Positions 23,851-32,459 of a stretch of DNA of 64,000 bases are shown here, one piece after another; position 1 is the stretch's first letter; each line of letters starts with the position of its first letter. The notes beneath the pieces are model-generated. The model was given only the letters and a program-made list of their open reading frames with translations, did not search any database and was not told the DNA's origin. The stretch is taken from assembly GCF_028421645.1 (NCBI RefSeq), contig NZ_CP116887.1, forward strand, positions 1,056,001 to 1,120,000, written 5' to 3'. The position numbers and the translations under genes were made by a program. Origin of the DNA: Aneurinibacillus sp. Ricciae_BoGa-3. GTDB lineage: Bacteria; Bacillota; Bacilli; Aneurinibacillales; Aneurinibacillaceae.

Positions 23851-24901
23851 AATCATCGATGACATTCGCCAGGACTTGGAGGATGCTGATACTCCTGTGA
23901 CAGATTGGACCTCCGGATCATCCAATCGTACTTTTTGGCAAGTGGCAGCTGCGTTAGCTGCTCAACAGCAATATATGCTTCAACGACTGCTGAATCTATT
24001 TTTTGCGGATAGCGATGAACTCATAGGCAGTTACCTCGATCGTAGAGTCTTGGAACGTGGGATTACTAGAAAAATTGGAACACAGGCGTCGGGAAGTTTG
24101 ACATTATCACGGTCAACTCCGGCGCCTTTTGATATTTTGGTGCCTGCTGGCACCGTGTTTTCTACCGTTGACCGAAGTGTTACAGTCGAAACCTTACAGG
24201 ACGCAACGATGGTTACGGGGCAGCAAAGCGTCACGGTAACAGTAAAGGCTACTGATATCGGCGCAGATGGAAACCTGGCCATCAATACACTTCTTATTCA
24301 GTCAGGAGTGGCCATCATGGGCGTTGAATCCATTGTTGTTGCTTCTCCGGGTCTCTCAGGAGGAACTGATACGGAAACAGACGATGAGCTGCGCGCTCGG
24401 TTCCTCGAGACCATACAGCATCCGGAAAACGGCGGCAGCGTCAGCGACTATATTCGATGGGCAAAAGAAGTTTCCGGGGTGCAAGCAGCCAATTGCATTG
24501 AACTCGCGCGGGGACCTGGCACCACTGATGTGGTAATTCTATCGGCCAATGGTTTACCATCCACTGACCTAATTACCGCTGTTCAAAACTATGTAAACAC
24601 AAAAAAACCGACCTGTGCGGATGTCCTTGTAAGAGGTCCGCAAGCTGTGGTGGTAGATATTACACTCACCTATTGGACAGACTCTGTTTCTCCGCTTGAA
24701 CAAACGATTACTGATGCCATTCAGAAATACATCGCGACTGTAGGGGTTGGCGGAACGGTACGCGTTTCTCAAATTTACAATATTGTCATGGATATTCCTG
24801 AAATTAAAGACATGACGCTAACGGCCCCGATTCAGAACATTGTGCTCACTCAGGATCAAATCGCAGAGTTAGGCAATATCACGTTAACAAAGGGGACTTA
24901 A
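23819..24901 (+). CDS. baseplate J-like protein (Mu gp47)
   Basis: 360 aa. Typical J-family features are DIRQDLEDADTPVTDWTSGS, the LERGITRKIGTQASGSLTLS segment, then AGTVFSTVDRSVTVETLQDA and GLSGGTDTETDDELRARFLE, followed by the HPENGGSVSDYIRWAKEVSG motif. J proteins build the wedge ring that passes the contraction signal from fibres to sheath. It follows the gp46-like gene as in Mu and PBSX (XkdT). Confidence 0.9.
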   Translation: MPDFQFKTEDEIIDDIRQDLEDADTPVTDWTSGSSNRTFWQVAAALAAQQQYMLQRLLNLFFADSDELIGSYLDRRVLERGITRKIGTQASGSLTLSRSTPAPFDILVPAGTVFSTVDRSVTVETLQDATMVTGQQSVTVTVKATDIGADGNLAINTLLIQSGVAIMGVESIVVASPGLSGGTDTETDDELRARFLETIQHPENGGSVSDYIRWAKEVSGVQAANCIELARGPGTTDVVILSANGLPSTDLITAVQNYVNTKKPTCADVLVRGPQAVVVDITLTYWTDSVSPLEQTITDAIQKYIATVGVGGTVRVSQIYNIVMDIPEIKDMTLTAPIQNIVLTQDQIAELGNITLTKGT

Positions 24902-24904
24902 TGC

Positions 24905-25483
24905 ATGGATGAAAATATAAGCATGCTTGATTACATTCGCACCCTTTGGCCAGATGTGCCTGATTACTTCGGGGATACCGAAAACGATACAACACTACGA
25001 AAAAAGCTGTCTGTTCTCGCTAAAACATTTGAAAATAACGAAACCATGATTGAACAAGCTTTTGATGAGATATTCGCCCGAACGTCTTCTGCTTTACTGG
25101 AACGGTGGGAAATAACCGTTGGATTAAATACAGCAACCGGACAGCCAGACGCAAACCGACAGGCCCGTATTTTAGGAAAAACGCGTGGATCAGGGACCAC
25201 AACTCCCGCCCTAATCCAGTCAGTTGCTGAAGCGTACAGTAACGGTGAGGTACAAGTCATCGAATATCCGGCGGAATATCGTTTCGTTGTTAAATTTACC
25301 GGTACACGAGGCGTTCCACCAAATCTTGATGATTTAAAGAAGGCGCTGCAGGAAATCAAGCAGGCCCATCTTGTGATGGAGTTTGCCTTTACCTACACCG
25401 TTTGGAGCGAATTAAAAGCCACGACATGGGGCAATCTCAAAAACTATACGTGGGATGACGTGAAAACAAGGAGGTGGAGTTGA
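24905..25483 (+). CDS. YmfQ/DUF2313-like baseplate protein (Mu gp48)
   Basis: 192 aa. The pattern MDENISMLDYIRTLWPDVPD, then RTSSALLERWEITVGLNTAT and RQARILGKTRGSGTTTPALI is that of Mu gp48/PBSX XkdU. It joins fibres to the J ring. The stop (TGA 25481-25483) overlaps the fibre start (ATG 25483). The C-terminal tail repeats Trp-rich units (TTWGNLKNYTWDDVKTRRWS). Confidence 0.82.
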   Translation: MDENISMLDYIRTLWPDVPDYFGDTENDTTLRKKLSVLAKTFENNETMIEQAFDEIFARTSSALLERWEITVGLNTATGQPDANRQARILGKTRGSGTTTPALIQSVAEAYSNGEVQVIEYPAEYRFVVKFTGTRGVPPNLDDLKKALQEIKQAHLVMEFAFTYTVWSELKATTWGNLKNYTWDDVKTRRWS

Positions 25484-27654
25484 TGCCAGATTTAACGCCT
25501 AATATTGGCCTCAAAATGCCTTTGGACACCGAAACAGCGGACATAAGCATTGTGAACGAAAACATGGATATTATCGACACAAAACTCCATGATGCTCAAC
25601 AGCAAGCAGCGGGAGCTATTCCTGCAACTGGCGGGGCGATGACCGGACCTCTGACACTAAGCGCGGATCCGACAGAGGCAATGCATGCCGTAACAAAACA
25701 ATATGCGGATCAAAAGTTGAGTAATGCAGCGGGGGCCGTTGGGGATACCAACATTGGGAACCGCACAGCAGATCCATCACAAGCTCCATCTGGATTAACC
25801 GGTACACTGACAAATTGGTTTTCTTGGATAACGAATAGAATCAAAGCAATTACCGGAAAAGCAAACTGGTATGACAATCCCAGAACAACATTAGATAATG
25901 CTGTTAAGTTAAATGGAGATACCATGACAGGTAATCTCGGATTAGGGATTGACCCAACTTGCGGTTTGCATCAACTAGGGGGCGCGGCAAAGATTCAAGC
26001 CCTAGCAGACCCGGCAGCTCCTACAGTAACGGCTACAGGTACAACGGCTACGACTTCTTATTCCTACTATATAGTGGCAAGAGACCGTAACGGAAGAACT
26101 ACGAAGGTATCGCCTGTCACAACCATTACAAACGGAAACGCGACTTTGTCCGCCAACAACTACAACGCTATTTCATGGCCAGCCATAGCGGGAGCTGCTA
26201 CGTATGACGTACTAAAAGGAAATACGTCGACAGCCTTAGCGACCGGACTAACCGCTACCTCAGTAAACGATACCGGGCAGGCGACATCGTCTTATACAGC
26301 GCCAACAAGGAATACTACGGCAGACGTTCTAGTCGATGGCGCAGTCGTTCTAGGTGGGGTTAACAATATAAATAATCCTACAAGTCCTGTTTTACTTGCT
26401 CCTTCAAATGCTAACGGCCTGGGCATGGATCAATTCGGAAATTTACTCCCAATAAATCCAGGCGCTCTGACTGCTGGTGCTAATTGGAGCGTACTAGATA
26501 AAAACGGGAACCTTCCGCTTAAAGTCAAGGTCGATGGGACAAAAAGTGTAATTGCGGCAGGCGGTATTGGCTGGAATGGTGGCGATCCTCAAAATGGTAA
26601 TAGCGCCAACGCTCCTGCTCTTATTACCGATCAGGGCGGCTCTATTGAGTTAGGTAGTCAGGGATCAAGCGCCGTGACTCCTTATATCGATTTTCACACA
26701 GGAGTCGGCGGAAATGACTACGATGTTCGGATTCAAGCGGCAGGGGGCACAGCAGGAACGGTCGGGAAAGGATCCCTAACTTTACGCGCAGGTGCTGTTT
26801 TTACCGATCATAATACGTTAGAGGATGGAAACGGTAATATGACTATTGTCGGATATGACAATAAGATAGCGGTGGGTACGTCTAACGCGCCTACGCAAGA
26901 CGGTCATCTAAGGTTTGCAAGTAATGGTATAGGAGGCGGGGACGGGGCCTGGATTGAGTATGTTCAACCAAGCGCCGCCCATACAAACACTAACACAGCA
27001 AAGCAATTGAATATCGCAGGTGCCGGCGGCGGAAACCTCGATATGTTCAAAGTATACGCTTTAACTTCTCACTTTATAGGTAGTGTACAAACGGAAAAAT
27101 ATATGTACGGTTATGGACAAGTTGGGACAGTCACGCCAGGAGAAGGACAAGGGTGGTACCTCGGCTGGAATCAGCAGTCCGGCTCCGGAGCTATGGAGCT
27201 AATGAACAATGGCGGAACGGGTAACGGCGGATTTAACTTTTGGAACGCAGTCGGAGGCGGAGGCGGTACTTTCTCGAAAGTCGCCTATATTACCTCAACA
27301 GGACAGGGCTATTTTAACGGTACCTACTCCACGTCTGATGAACGTTTAAAAACGGACATTGTACCGATTGATAACGCATTAGAAAAAGTAACGCAAATAC
27401 GAGGCGTTAACTATCGCTGGAATGAAAAATACCTCGAAACCTACCCGGAGCGAGACACGCCGCAAGTCGGGGTAATCGCTCAGGAAGTCGAGAAGGTTCT
27501 GCCGGAAGCTGTCACAGTTATGGATAATATGGATATAAACGACGGCGAGGAGTATAAGTCAGTCGACTATGCTCGCCTTGTTCCTCTTTTAATCCAGGCT
27601 TTTAAAGAATTAAACGATAAAGTCGAAGAATTGACTAAGAAGGTGGGAGAATAA
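25483..27654 (+). CDS. tail fibre with C-terminal S74 intramolecular chaperone
   Basis: 723 aa from ATG 25483, with GGAGG upstream. The N-terminus (TPNIGLKMPLDTETADISIV) is the baseplate-anchor type. A fibronectin-like segment (residues about 175-285) is followed by Gly/Ala/Thr-rich beta repeats. Near residue 615 begins the S74 domain (YSTSDERLKTDIVPIDNALE, then VNYRWNEKYLE and VGVIAQEVEKVLPEAV), which trimerises the fibre and cuts itself off before the SDER Ser. This is the likely receptor-binding protein. No separate invertase or variable cassette is seen. Confidence 0.88.
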   Translation: MPDLTPNIGLKMPLDTETADISIVNENMDIIDTKLHDAQQQAAGAIPATGGAMTGPLTLSADPTEAMHAVTKQYADQKLSNAAGAVGDTNIGNRTADPSQAPSGLTGTLTNWFSWITNRIKAITGKANWYDNPRTTLDNAVKLNGDTMTGNLGLGIDPTCGLHQLGGAAKIQALADPAAPTVTATGTTATTSYSYYIVARDRNGRTTKVSPVTTITNGNATLSANNYNAISWPAIAGAATYDVLKGNTSTALATGLTATSVNDTGQATSSYTAPTRNTTADVLVDGAVVLGGVNNINNPTSPVLLAPSNANGLGMDQFGNLLPINPGALTAGANWSVLDKNGNLPLKVKVDGTKSVIAAGGIGWNGGDPQNGNSANAPALITDQGGSIELGSQGSSAVTPYIDFHTGVGGNDYDVRIQAAGGTAGTVGKGSLTLRAGAVFTDHNTLEDGNGNMTIVGYDNKIAVGTSNAPTQDGHLRFASNGIGGGDGAWIEYVQPSAAHTNTNTAKQLNIAGAGGGNLDMFKVYALTSHFIGSVQTEKYMYGYGQVGTVTPGEGQGWYLGWNQQSGSGAMELMNNGGTGNGGFNFWNAVGGGGGTFSKVAYITSTGQGYFNGTYSTSDERLKTDIVPIDNALEKVTQIRGVNYRWNEKYLETYPERDTPQVGVIAQEVEKVLPEAVTVMDNMDINDGEEYKSVDYARLVPLLIQAFKELNDKVEELTKKVGE

Positions 27655-28298
27655 TGTCCGAGGTAACGATTTCCCTTTCCGTTACGCAGCAGACCGCACA
27701 AGGCGGCGCGTTAACGATTACCGCTGAGACTAGCGACGGGTTAGACTATGCGCTGTCTTATACCATAGGCGAGACGAATGGGACGGTACAAACGGCTGCA
27801 GGAAAGGCGTCTATCGCAGTGCAGCCCGACGAGTCCGTCGGCTTGTTTTCCGTTGTGTTCTCAGGTATCGGATTAACCGAGGCATCTATAACGCTCAATC
27901 AAGGGTCATCCAGTCCGTCCATCGACGTAAAAGCGGTGACGAACGCGGACGGGTCTTTGTGGATTGTACCGCAAAATCCTGTCTATATGAAAATATACTA
28001 TCAGCGTGAGCTCGCTAGTGATACCTACGACTTGATTTCTGAGCTTACGTATGCAGTCCATATGCTATACGATTGGGTGATTCTAAAAGATAGTGGAGCA
28101 GCACCAACAGCAAACCAGCAGGCCACCATTGACGACATTAAAGCCAACTACGCTCCACTTTTAACATTGACGTTGGAAAAAGCTATGCAATCGAGCGAGT
28201 GGCGATACACCGGGGCGCTAAAACCAACCACGCAGCTGATGAACCAGGTGCAGGCCGATTACTTGGCCAAAAAACTAAGAGCATATGGATCCATATAG
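27654..28298 (+). CDS. tail fibre accessory protein, unknown family
   Basis: 214 aa. The first 95 residues look like a bacterial Ig/beta-sandwich domain (ITAETSDGLDYALSYTIGET and VGLFSVVFSGIGLTEASITL); the rest is helical (TYDLISELTYAVHMLYDWVI and a DDIKANYAPLLTLTLEKAMQ segment). It overlaps the fibre stop by 1 bp and is followed by an 11-codon ORF with a strong ribosome site at about 28311, possibly a remnant of an XkdX-like gene. The Ig half probably binds surface sugar or supports the fibre. Confidence 0.5.
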   Translation: MSEVTISLSVTQQTAQGGALTITAETSDGLDYALSYTIGETNGTVQTAAGKASIAVQPDESVGLFSVVFSGIGLTEASITLNQGSSSPSIDVKAVTNADGSLWIVPQNPVYMKIYYQRELASDTYDLISELTYAVHMLYDWVILKDSGAAPTANQQATIDDIKANYAPLLTLTLEKAMQSSEWRYTGALKPTTQLMNQVQADYLAKKLRAYGSI

Positions 28299-28373
28299 GA
28301 GGTCAGGCGTATGAAATTACAGCGCTATGATCTCCTTTTAATTTGACGAATATACTCTATTGGGGGTGAGTGT

Positions 28374-28847
28374 ATGGAACTCTTACCTGGTGATTTGATT
28401 TTTGCAAAGGGAACCGGATGGGAAAGTTATGCAATTGAAAAATTCATGCATAGCCCTTATTCGCATGTCGCCGGAGTAGTTAACGAAAATCAGGTCATCG
28501 AGGCCATGAATTTTAAAAAGACGGGATACCAATCTATTGCTTATTATTCCGGTTTTTCAGATGTATACCGGTGTGATTTACTTACCGCCACTCAGCGCCA
28601 GCAGATTGTGAAATACGCGCAAGTTAACGTCGGCAGCCGGTACGATTACCTTCTTATTGTGTGGGAGGTTGTACGATATCTTTTGCATAAGGCCATCCCG
28701 TACTTTAAGACGAAACGAGTGATTTGCTCAACGCTATGGGCTGATGCTTACTTGGCGGCAGGCCTTAACCTTTGCCCGGATGTAAAGTATCCAACGCCTG
28801 GCGATCTGGCAAATTCTAAATTACTAAGGAAGATAGGAAGTATTTAA
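28374..28847 (+). CDS. YiiX/permuted NlpC-P60-like peptidase
   Basis: 157 aa. The papain-like core is visible in permuted order: LLPGDLIFAKGTG, a His in SPYSHVAGVV (about residue 32), and a Cys in VICSTLWADAYLAAGLN (about residue 122). Family members cut lipids or cell-wall peptides or act on amide bonds near the membrane. Between the fibre and the lysis genes it may help penetrate the wall or be released as a cell-wall enzyme. Ribosome site TTGGGGGTGAG. Confidence 0.7.
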   Translation: MELLPGDLIFAKGTGWESYAIEKFMHSPYSHVAGVVNENQVIEAMNFKKTGYQSIAYYSGFSDVYRCDLLTATQRQQIVKYAQVNVGSRYDYLLIVWEVVRYLLHKAIPYFKTKRVICSTLWADAYLAAGLNLCPDVKYPTPGDLANSKLLRKIGSI

Positions 28848-28879
28848 AACGCTTTTCCGTAAATGGATGAAGCGTTTTT
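28847..28879 (+). terminator. intrinsic terminator after the peptidase gene
   Basis: AAACGCTT (28847-28854) and AAGCGTTT (28870-28877) followed by T. A second GC-rich hairpin (GGGAGCC/GGCTCCC, 28886-28905) follows and also faces the minus-strand gene at 28936. Confidence 0.6.
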
Positions 28880-28935
28880 ACTTTGGGAGCCTTTAATGGC
28901 TCCCGATGTCTACAATCATGACCAAGAGAAGAATT

Positions 28936-29130
28936 TTATCTTTGATCGTTTTTATTGTTATTACCATTGTTACCGTTATTGTTATTTGTGTCAGTTACAT
29001 TTTGAAATACGTTTTTTGTTGCATTTGCTGCATTTTGAAGTCCATTTTGAATGGCATTCAGAACGTTGTTGTCGTTATCTTGATTATTTGATTGATTACA
29101 ATTTTTATTGTCACTATTTTGCTTAACCAT
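28936..29130 (-). CDS. Asn-rich low-complexity protein, 64 aa, opposite to late operon
   Basis: The ATG at 29130 has a perfect AAGGAGG 9 nt upstream. The product is over one-third Asn with Gln, Asp and Lys (MVKQNSDNKNCNQSNNQDND; VLNAIQNGLQNAANATKNVF) and ends NNGNNGNNNKNDQR. It lacks a signal sequence. It is the only gene on this strand within the late operon, so it is likely a cargo gene with its own promoter. Asn/Gln-rich short proteins occur among spore-coat and outgrowth proteins of Bacillales, but I cannot assign it. Confidence 0.5.
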   Translation of the reverse strand: MVKQNSDNKNCNQSNNQDNDNNVLNAIQNGLQNAANATKNVFQNVTDTNNNNGNNGNNNKNDQR

Positions 29131-29246
29131 TTTTCCCAACCTCCTTAGCGAATAAATACTTTCAATCTAAGGATTTGCAGAAAATAAACATTTATACGGG
29201 AGTTAATTTTGATATTTTGCCCCAAGGGGGTGAGGGAGTTGAGGGG

Positions 29247-29672
29247 ATGAGGGAAGCCGCTAGTCTGATGTTTGGCCTGTTGGCTAGTGCGGCCACGTAC
29301 TTTTTTGGGGGGTGGTCGCAGTTGTTGGACGTATTGGTATATATGGTTATCATCGATTACTGTACCGGATTTCTAGCAGCCTGGATGGAGCAAAGGTTAT
29401 CTAGTTCAATTGGGTTCAAAGGAATTGGAAAGAAAATGCTTATCTTTGTTGCTGTGACCGTTGCGCACAAATTGGATATTGCATTAAACTCGGCCGGGTT
29501 CTTAATGAATACGGCCATTTATTTTTATATCGCAAATGAGGGACTGTCATTGTTTGAAAACATTACTAGGGCTGGGCTACCTGTACCCCGATTTATACGG
29601 AATGCTTTAATTCAACTAAAGAAGCAGACGGATGGTGGCGAAAAATCACCAGAAGACAAGGAGGCAAGTTAA
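29247..29672 (+). CDS. phage holin, holin_4 / toxin-secretion type
   Basis: About 141 aa from ATG 29247. Three hydrophobic segments: SLMFGLLASAATYFFGG, LLDVLVYMVIIDYCTGFLAA with the family's D-Y-x-T-G motif, and LIFVAVTVAHKLDIAL into TAIYFYIANEGLSLFEN. The end is a charged tail (QTDGGEKSPEDKEAS). Such holins open the membrane to release the lysin; TcdE-like homologues export toxins. It overlaps the lysin start by 1 bp. Confidence 0.82.
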   Translation: MREAASLMFGLLASAATYFFGGWSQLLDVLVYMVIIDYCTGFLAAWMEQRLSSSIGFKGIGKKMLIFVAVTVAHKLDIALNSAGFLMNTAIYFYIANEGLSLFENITRAGLPVPRFIRNALIQLKKQTDGGEKSPEDKEAS

Positions 29673-30562
29673 TGAGTATTTACGACGGTACACACATGTG
29701 GATTTGGGAGCCATGGAATGTCTATGGCGGCAATGTTGACCGATTGATTTCAGAGTGTAAAACAAGAGGAATAGACGGTGTGATCGTAAAGTTCGCTAAT
29801 GGTAATCTTGCTGATTCTGTCAGCCAGAATTTCATGAAACATTTTAAGCTGCTTGTTGGTCCACTGAAAGCAGCCGGTATTACTGTGGGCGGTTGGATTT
29901 ATCAATACCTAAATGATCCAATGGGTGAGGTGGATGCCTGCTCACAAGCGATTTCGGCAGGCGCTGAGTGGAATGTATTCGACGCTGAGATTGAGATCAA
30001 AGGCAAGAGCATACAGGCTAGTCAGTTCCTGCAAACCTTCCGTATGAAGCATCCGGACGTTGTGACAGGGCTATCCTCTTTCGCGATCGCTAATTATCAT
30101 ACCGATGAAGTCCCCTTTGCTGAGTACGCCAAATACGTGGATGTGATGATGCCGCAAATTTACTGGGACGAAATGAAATGGCCAGTAGAAGTGGCTTTCA
30201 ATTCATCTGTAGCGGCGTATAAAAAGTACGGCAAGCCCATCGCCCCGACCGGGCAGAGCTACCTCACAGCAAAGCCTGCAGATATGGCGAAGTTCGTGCA
30301 GCTGTGTAAAATGGCTGGGTTCACGCATGTTTCCTGGTGGGACATGCAACAGGCCCAACCGCAGCATTTGGACGCCATTGCGGCTAACAGGATTCAGCGG
30401 GCTACCCCTGCAGCTCCTGTGCATGATTGGCGATTAAAGGCGATTGCTCAGGCGAAGGCGAACGGGATATTCACAAGCGATCATAAACCAGGAGAGCCGG
30501 TGACGATTGAGCTTTTGGCGGCGGCTGTGAATAACCTATATAAAAAATTAGGAGGAAAATAA
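29672..30562 (+). CDS. phage endolysin with TIM-barrel glycosidase-like domain
   Basis: 296 aa. The first 240 residues form a GH25-like/DUF4015-like barrel: YDGTHMWIWEPWNVYGGNVD, GIDGVIVKFANG, an acidic strand WNVFDAEIEIKG (candidate catalytic Asp/Glu) and MMPQIYWDEM. The last 45 residues (WRLKAIAQAKANGIFTSDHK, then EPVTIELLAAAVNNLYKKLG) form a small C-terminal repeat typical of Bacillus phage lysins. Exact bond specificity cannot be read off. It is translated immediately after the holin. Confidence 0.75.
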   Translation: MSIYDGTHMWIWEPWNVYGGNVDRLISECKTRGIDGVIVKFANGNLADSVSQNFMKHFKLLVGPLKAAGITVGGWIYQYLNDPMGEVDACSQAISAGAEWNVFDAEIEIKGKSIQASQFLQTFRMKHPDVVTGLSSFAIANYHTDEVPFAEYAKYVDVMMPQIYWDEMKWPVEVAFNSSVAAYKKYGKPIAPTGQSYLTAKPADMAKFVQLCKMAGFTHVSWWDMQQAQPQHLDAIAANRIQRATPAAPVHDWRLKAIAQAKANGIFTSDHKPGEPVTIELLAAAVNNLYKKLGGK

Positions 30563-30564
30563 TC

Positions 30565-31104
30565 ATGCAAACTGTATTTTTAGGATATGCTCAAACTATC
30601 ATCACAGCCGTTCTGGTCGGTATGGTAGGAATCCTTATTCGCAGTCTGTTTAATAAAGTAGAAAGCATTGTGGCTGCTCATACAACGCCGGATGTGGCAA
30701 CAAAAGTGAACGGCATGCTCGACACGGTGGAACGCCTAACTGAAGCTGTGGTGCAAGATCTTAATAGCCGGATTGTAATTGGTTTGAAGCAAAGCAGCCT
30801 GTTCACAAAAGAAACTGCAGATTCAATTAAAGAAGCTGCAGTAAAGAGTGTGGTTGAAAACCTCGGGCCACTTAAGGATGAGGCCATATCGCTTCTCGGC
30901 CCGATTGAAGATATTGTTGGGCAAATGGTCGAGAAATATGTAATGAAAGGTAAGGATCAGGTGAATCAGATTGTAGGTACGGCGCCAGTTCAACCTGAAA
31001 AACCGGCTATTGTTTTTGATCTGGACCATAACAGACAAATTTACGCATCAGAGCCGACTCAAACTGTACAACAACCAATACAGCCGACGACACAACCGAT
31101 TTAA
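30565..31104 (+). CDS. holin-like / LLH-type membrane-anchored phage protein
   Basis: 179 aa with one N-terminal membrane segment (GYAQTIITAVLVGMVGILIR), then an amphipathic helical body (NKVESIVAAHTTPDVATKVN; KEAAVKSVVENLGPLKDEAI) and a Pro/Gln-rich tail. The layout fits the LLH group of phage holins or co-holins. It starts 2 bp after the lysin stop, so lysis genes are holin, lysin, LLH protein. A shortened relative lies at 42886-43194, with a closely similar downstream hairpin. Confidence 0.65.
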   Translation: MQTVFLGYAQTIITAVLVGMVGILIRSLFNKVESIVAAHTTPDVATKVNGMLDTVERLTEAVVQDLNSRIVIGLKQSSLFTKETADSIKEAAVKSVVENLGPLKDEAISLLGPIEDIVGQMVEKYVMKGKDQVNQIVGTAPVQPEKPAIVFDLDHNRQIYASEPTQTVQQPIQPTTQPI

Positions 31105-31153
31105 CCGACCGGAACACAACCATTACCAGCTGCAAAATAAAACCCAAAAAACA

Positions 31154-31187
31154 ACCCGCTCCCCTTATGGGTGGCGGTCTTTTTTTG
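31154..31187 (+). terminator. terminator of the late operon
   Basis: CCCGCTCCCC / GGGTGGCGG type hairpin (31155-31177) followed by CTTTTTTTG. It is nearly repeated at 43197-43226. Confidence 0.75.
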
Positions 31188-31275
31188 TTTCAGTAAAGTG
31201 TAAATTTTGCAGTTGAAACAGCAAAAAGGAAATAATACCCTAGTGGTGGTATTAAGCAAAAAAGGAATGAAGAAA

Positions 31276-31467
31276 ATGTGTGTTTATGTTACAAAAAAGA
31301 TTAACGAAATGAAAAAGCAAATGATAAATACTGCAAAAAAACATGAGTTTAACTTTCAGCATCCGGATGTTATTGAGATTAGTCAAAAACTTGATGTTCT
31401 AATTGTGCAAGTAATGCAGAACCAGCAGCCATCTCCAAGTGGGAAGGTTGCTGGTTTACGTGAATAA
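31276..31467 (+). CDS. Spo0E-like phosphatase, 63 aa
   Basis: The start is ATG 31276, with AAAAAGGA 9 nt upstream. The core KKINEMKKQMINTAKKHEFN with HPDVIEISQKLDVLIVQVMQ has the Spo0E pattern (I-x2-M-K-x-M, then S-Q-K-LD-x-L). This would dephosphorylate Spo0A~P. It is the last + strand gene of the prophage, beyond the operon terminator, and the second Spo0E-type gene of the element. Sequence differs clearly from the gene at 3909. Confidence 0.72.
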   Translation: MCVYVTKKINEMKKQMINTAKKHEFNFQHPDVIEISQKLDVLIVQVMQNQQPSPSGKVAGLRE

Positions 31468-31501
31468 AGATTGTCAGCGCTACAATACTTGATCAGGCCT
31501 A

Positions 31502-31690
31502 TTAAACACTTTCTGCAGCTTCTTTAATCATTTTGGCAATCAAAATGGCTGCTTCTATCTCAACCTCTTCCTTGGTATGTAAATCTAATTGCGTTTCAAA
31601 CTCTTTTCTTATTCTCATAATTTCCTTAAATGGATAACCAAGTTGATGCAAAGTAATGATCAGATAAGATATAGCCTCTGGAATCGTTAT
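31502..31690 (-). CDS. small protein with non-standard start, about 62 aa
   Basis: On the minus strand GGGAGGA (ribosome site) is followed 6 nt later by ATA, then an open frame reading TIPEAISYLIITLHQLGYPF, KEIMRIRKEFETQLDLHTKE and so on to AKMIKEAAESV. Composition is fully protein-like, yet there is no ATG/GTG/TTG at the expected place. Either ATA (or ATT 3' of it) starts translation, or the start codon was lost. The product is a small helical protein of unknown function, convergent with the Spo0E-like gene. Confidence 0.5.
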   Translation of the reverse strand: MTIPEAISYLIITLHQLGYPFKEIMRIRKEFETQLDLHTKEEVEIEAAILIAKMIKEAAESV

Positions 31691-31846
31691 GAATGTTCCT
31701 CCCTGGAACTATAAAAAGTGAGATAAAGTTGCAAAAAAATCACATTATATATTATATCAAAAGAATTGCTATATTATTTTTTTGAAACAATGTTCTAATC
31801 CCTCTTGCACAACGGTAGTGCCAGCATATGTTACGTAATAATAAAA

Positions 31847-31884
31847 TAATCCCCACTGCCCTTTTTTCCGGTAGTGGGGATTTT
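31847..31884. terminator. bidirectional terminator
   Basis: AATCCCCACT (31849-31858) and AGTGGGGATT (31873-31882) with T on both sides. It serves the tRNA on the minus strand and any + strand readthrough. Confidence 0.75.
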
Positions 31885-31899
31885 ATAATTTATGTATGG

Positions 31900-31972
31900 T
31901 GGGGTATGTAGGGTTCGAACCTACGACCTGCCGATTAAGAGTCGGCTGCTCTTCCAGCTAAGCTAATACCCC
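31900..31972 (-). tRNA. tRNA-Lys (anticodon CTT)
   Basis: Reverse complement folds as a cloverleaf: acceptor GGGGTAT/ATACCCC, D-arm AGCTTAGCTGGAAGAGC, anticodon stem GCCGA/TCGGC with loop CTCTTAA (anticodon CTT), and T-arm GTAGGTTCGAACCCTAC. It reads codon AAG. CCA is not encoded. It stands alone between the prophage end and the mosaic region, so it may be the prophage attachment target, although no duplicated tRNA end was found in the window. Confidence 0.93.
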
Positions 31973-32309
31973 GTGTATTATTTAACTAACTTATTTTGTT
32001 TAAGTAACTTATATTATTATATAAAATTTAAATGAATAATACCAAGGTATTTAATGCCAACTTTAATTGGGTGCTGCGTTGGATTATGGAAGACAGCAGG
32101 ATCTCTGTAAATTAATCTTAGGCCACAGGTTTTATGGATAAGCTAAAGAATCAGTTGACATAATAGAAATTGGAATTAAATGGGGTTTTTATTAAAATAG
32201 ACGTGTCAAAGTGCCTTGCCACGCCTGTTGCCTACCGTGCGTGGAATCAGTTTCAGTTACATGCACACGCGATAATATCTAGCAGAATAAACGAGAATGA
32301 ACCCGGCAT

Positions 32310-32459
32310 TTATTCTGATGGTAAAAACCGCTCATCTTGAATAGCTGTGACCAATTGTTCCAAAGTTAAATTGAACTTTACACCATCTACGCTGATATTA
32401 AATTTTCTTTCATATGGAACATACAACATATCATAACTATCAATCTTATATAGCGATAT
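32310..32459 (-). CDS. small hypothetical protein, about 49 aa, uncertain start
   Basis: The frame reads SLYKIDSYDMLYVPYERKFN, ISVDGVKFNLTLEQLVTAIQ and ends DERFLPSE. AAAAAGG stands 5 nt before an ATA codon (32459), much as in the gene at 31502; the first standard start is ATG 32429, which would give 39 aa. The protein is plausible but unassigned. The remaining DNA from 31973 to 32309 holds nothing I can support. Confidence 0.4.
   Translation of the reverse strand: MSLYKIDSYDMLYVPYERKFNISVDGVKFNLTLEQLVTAIQDERFLPSE

Noticed and set aside
28311..28346. 11-codon ORF MKLQRYDLLLI with a strong ribosome site
   Set aside because: Too short to call; may be a leader peptide or remnant of an XkdX-like gene.
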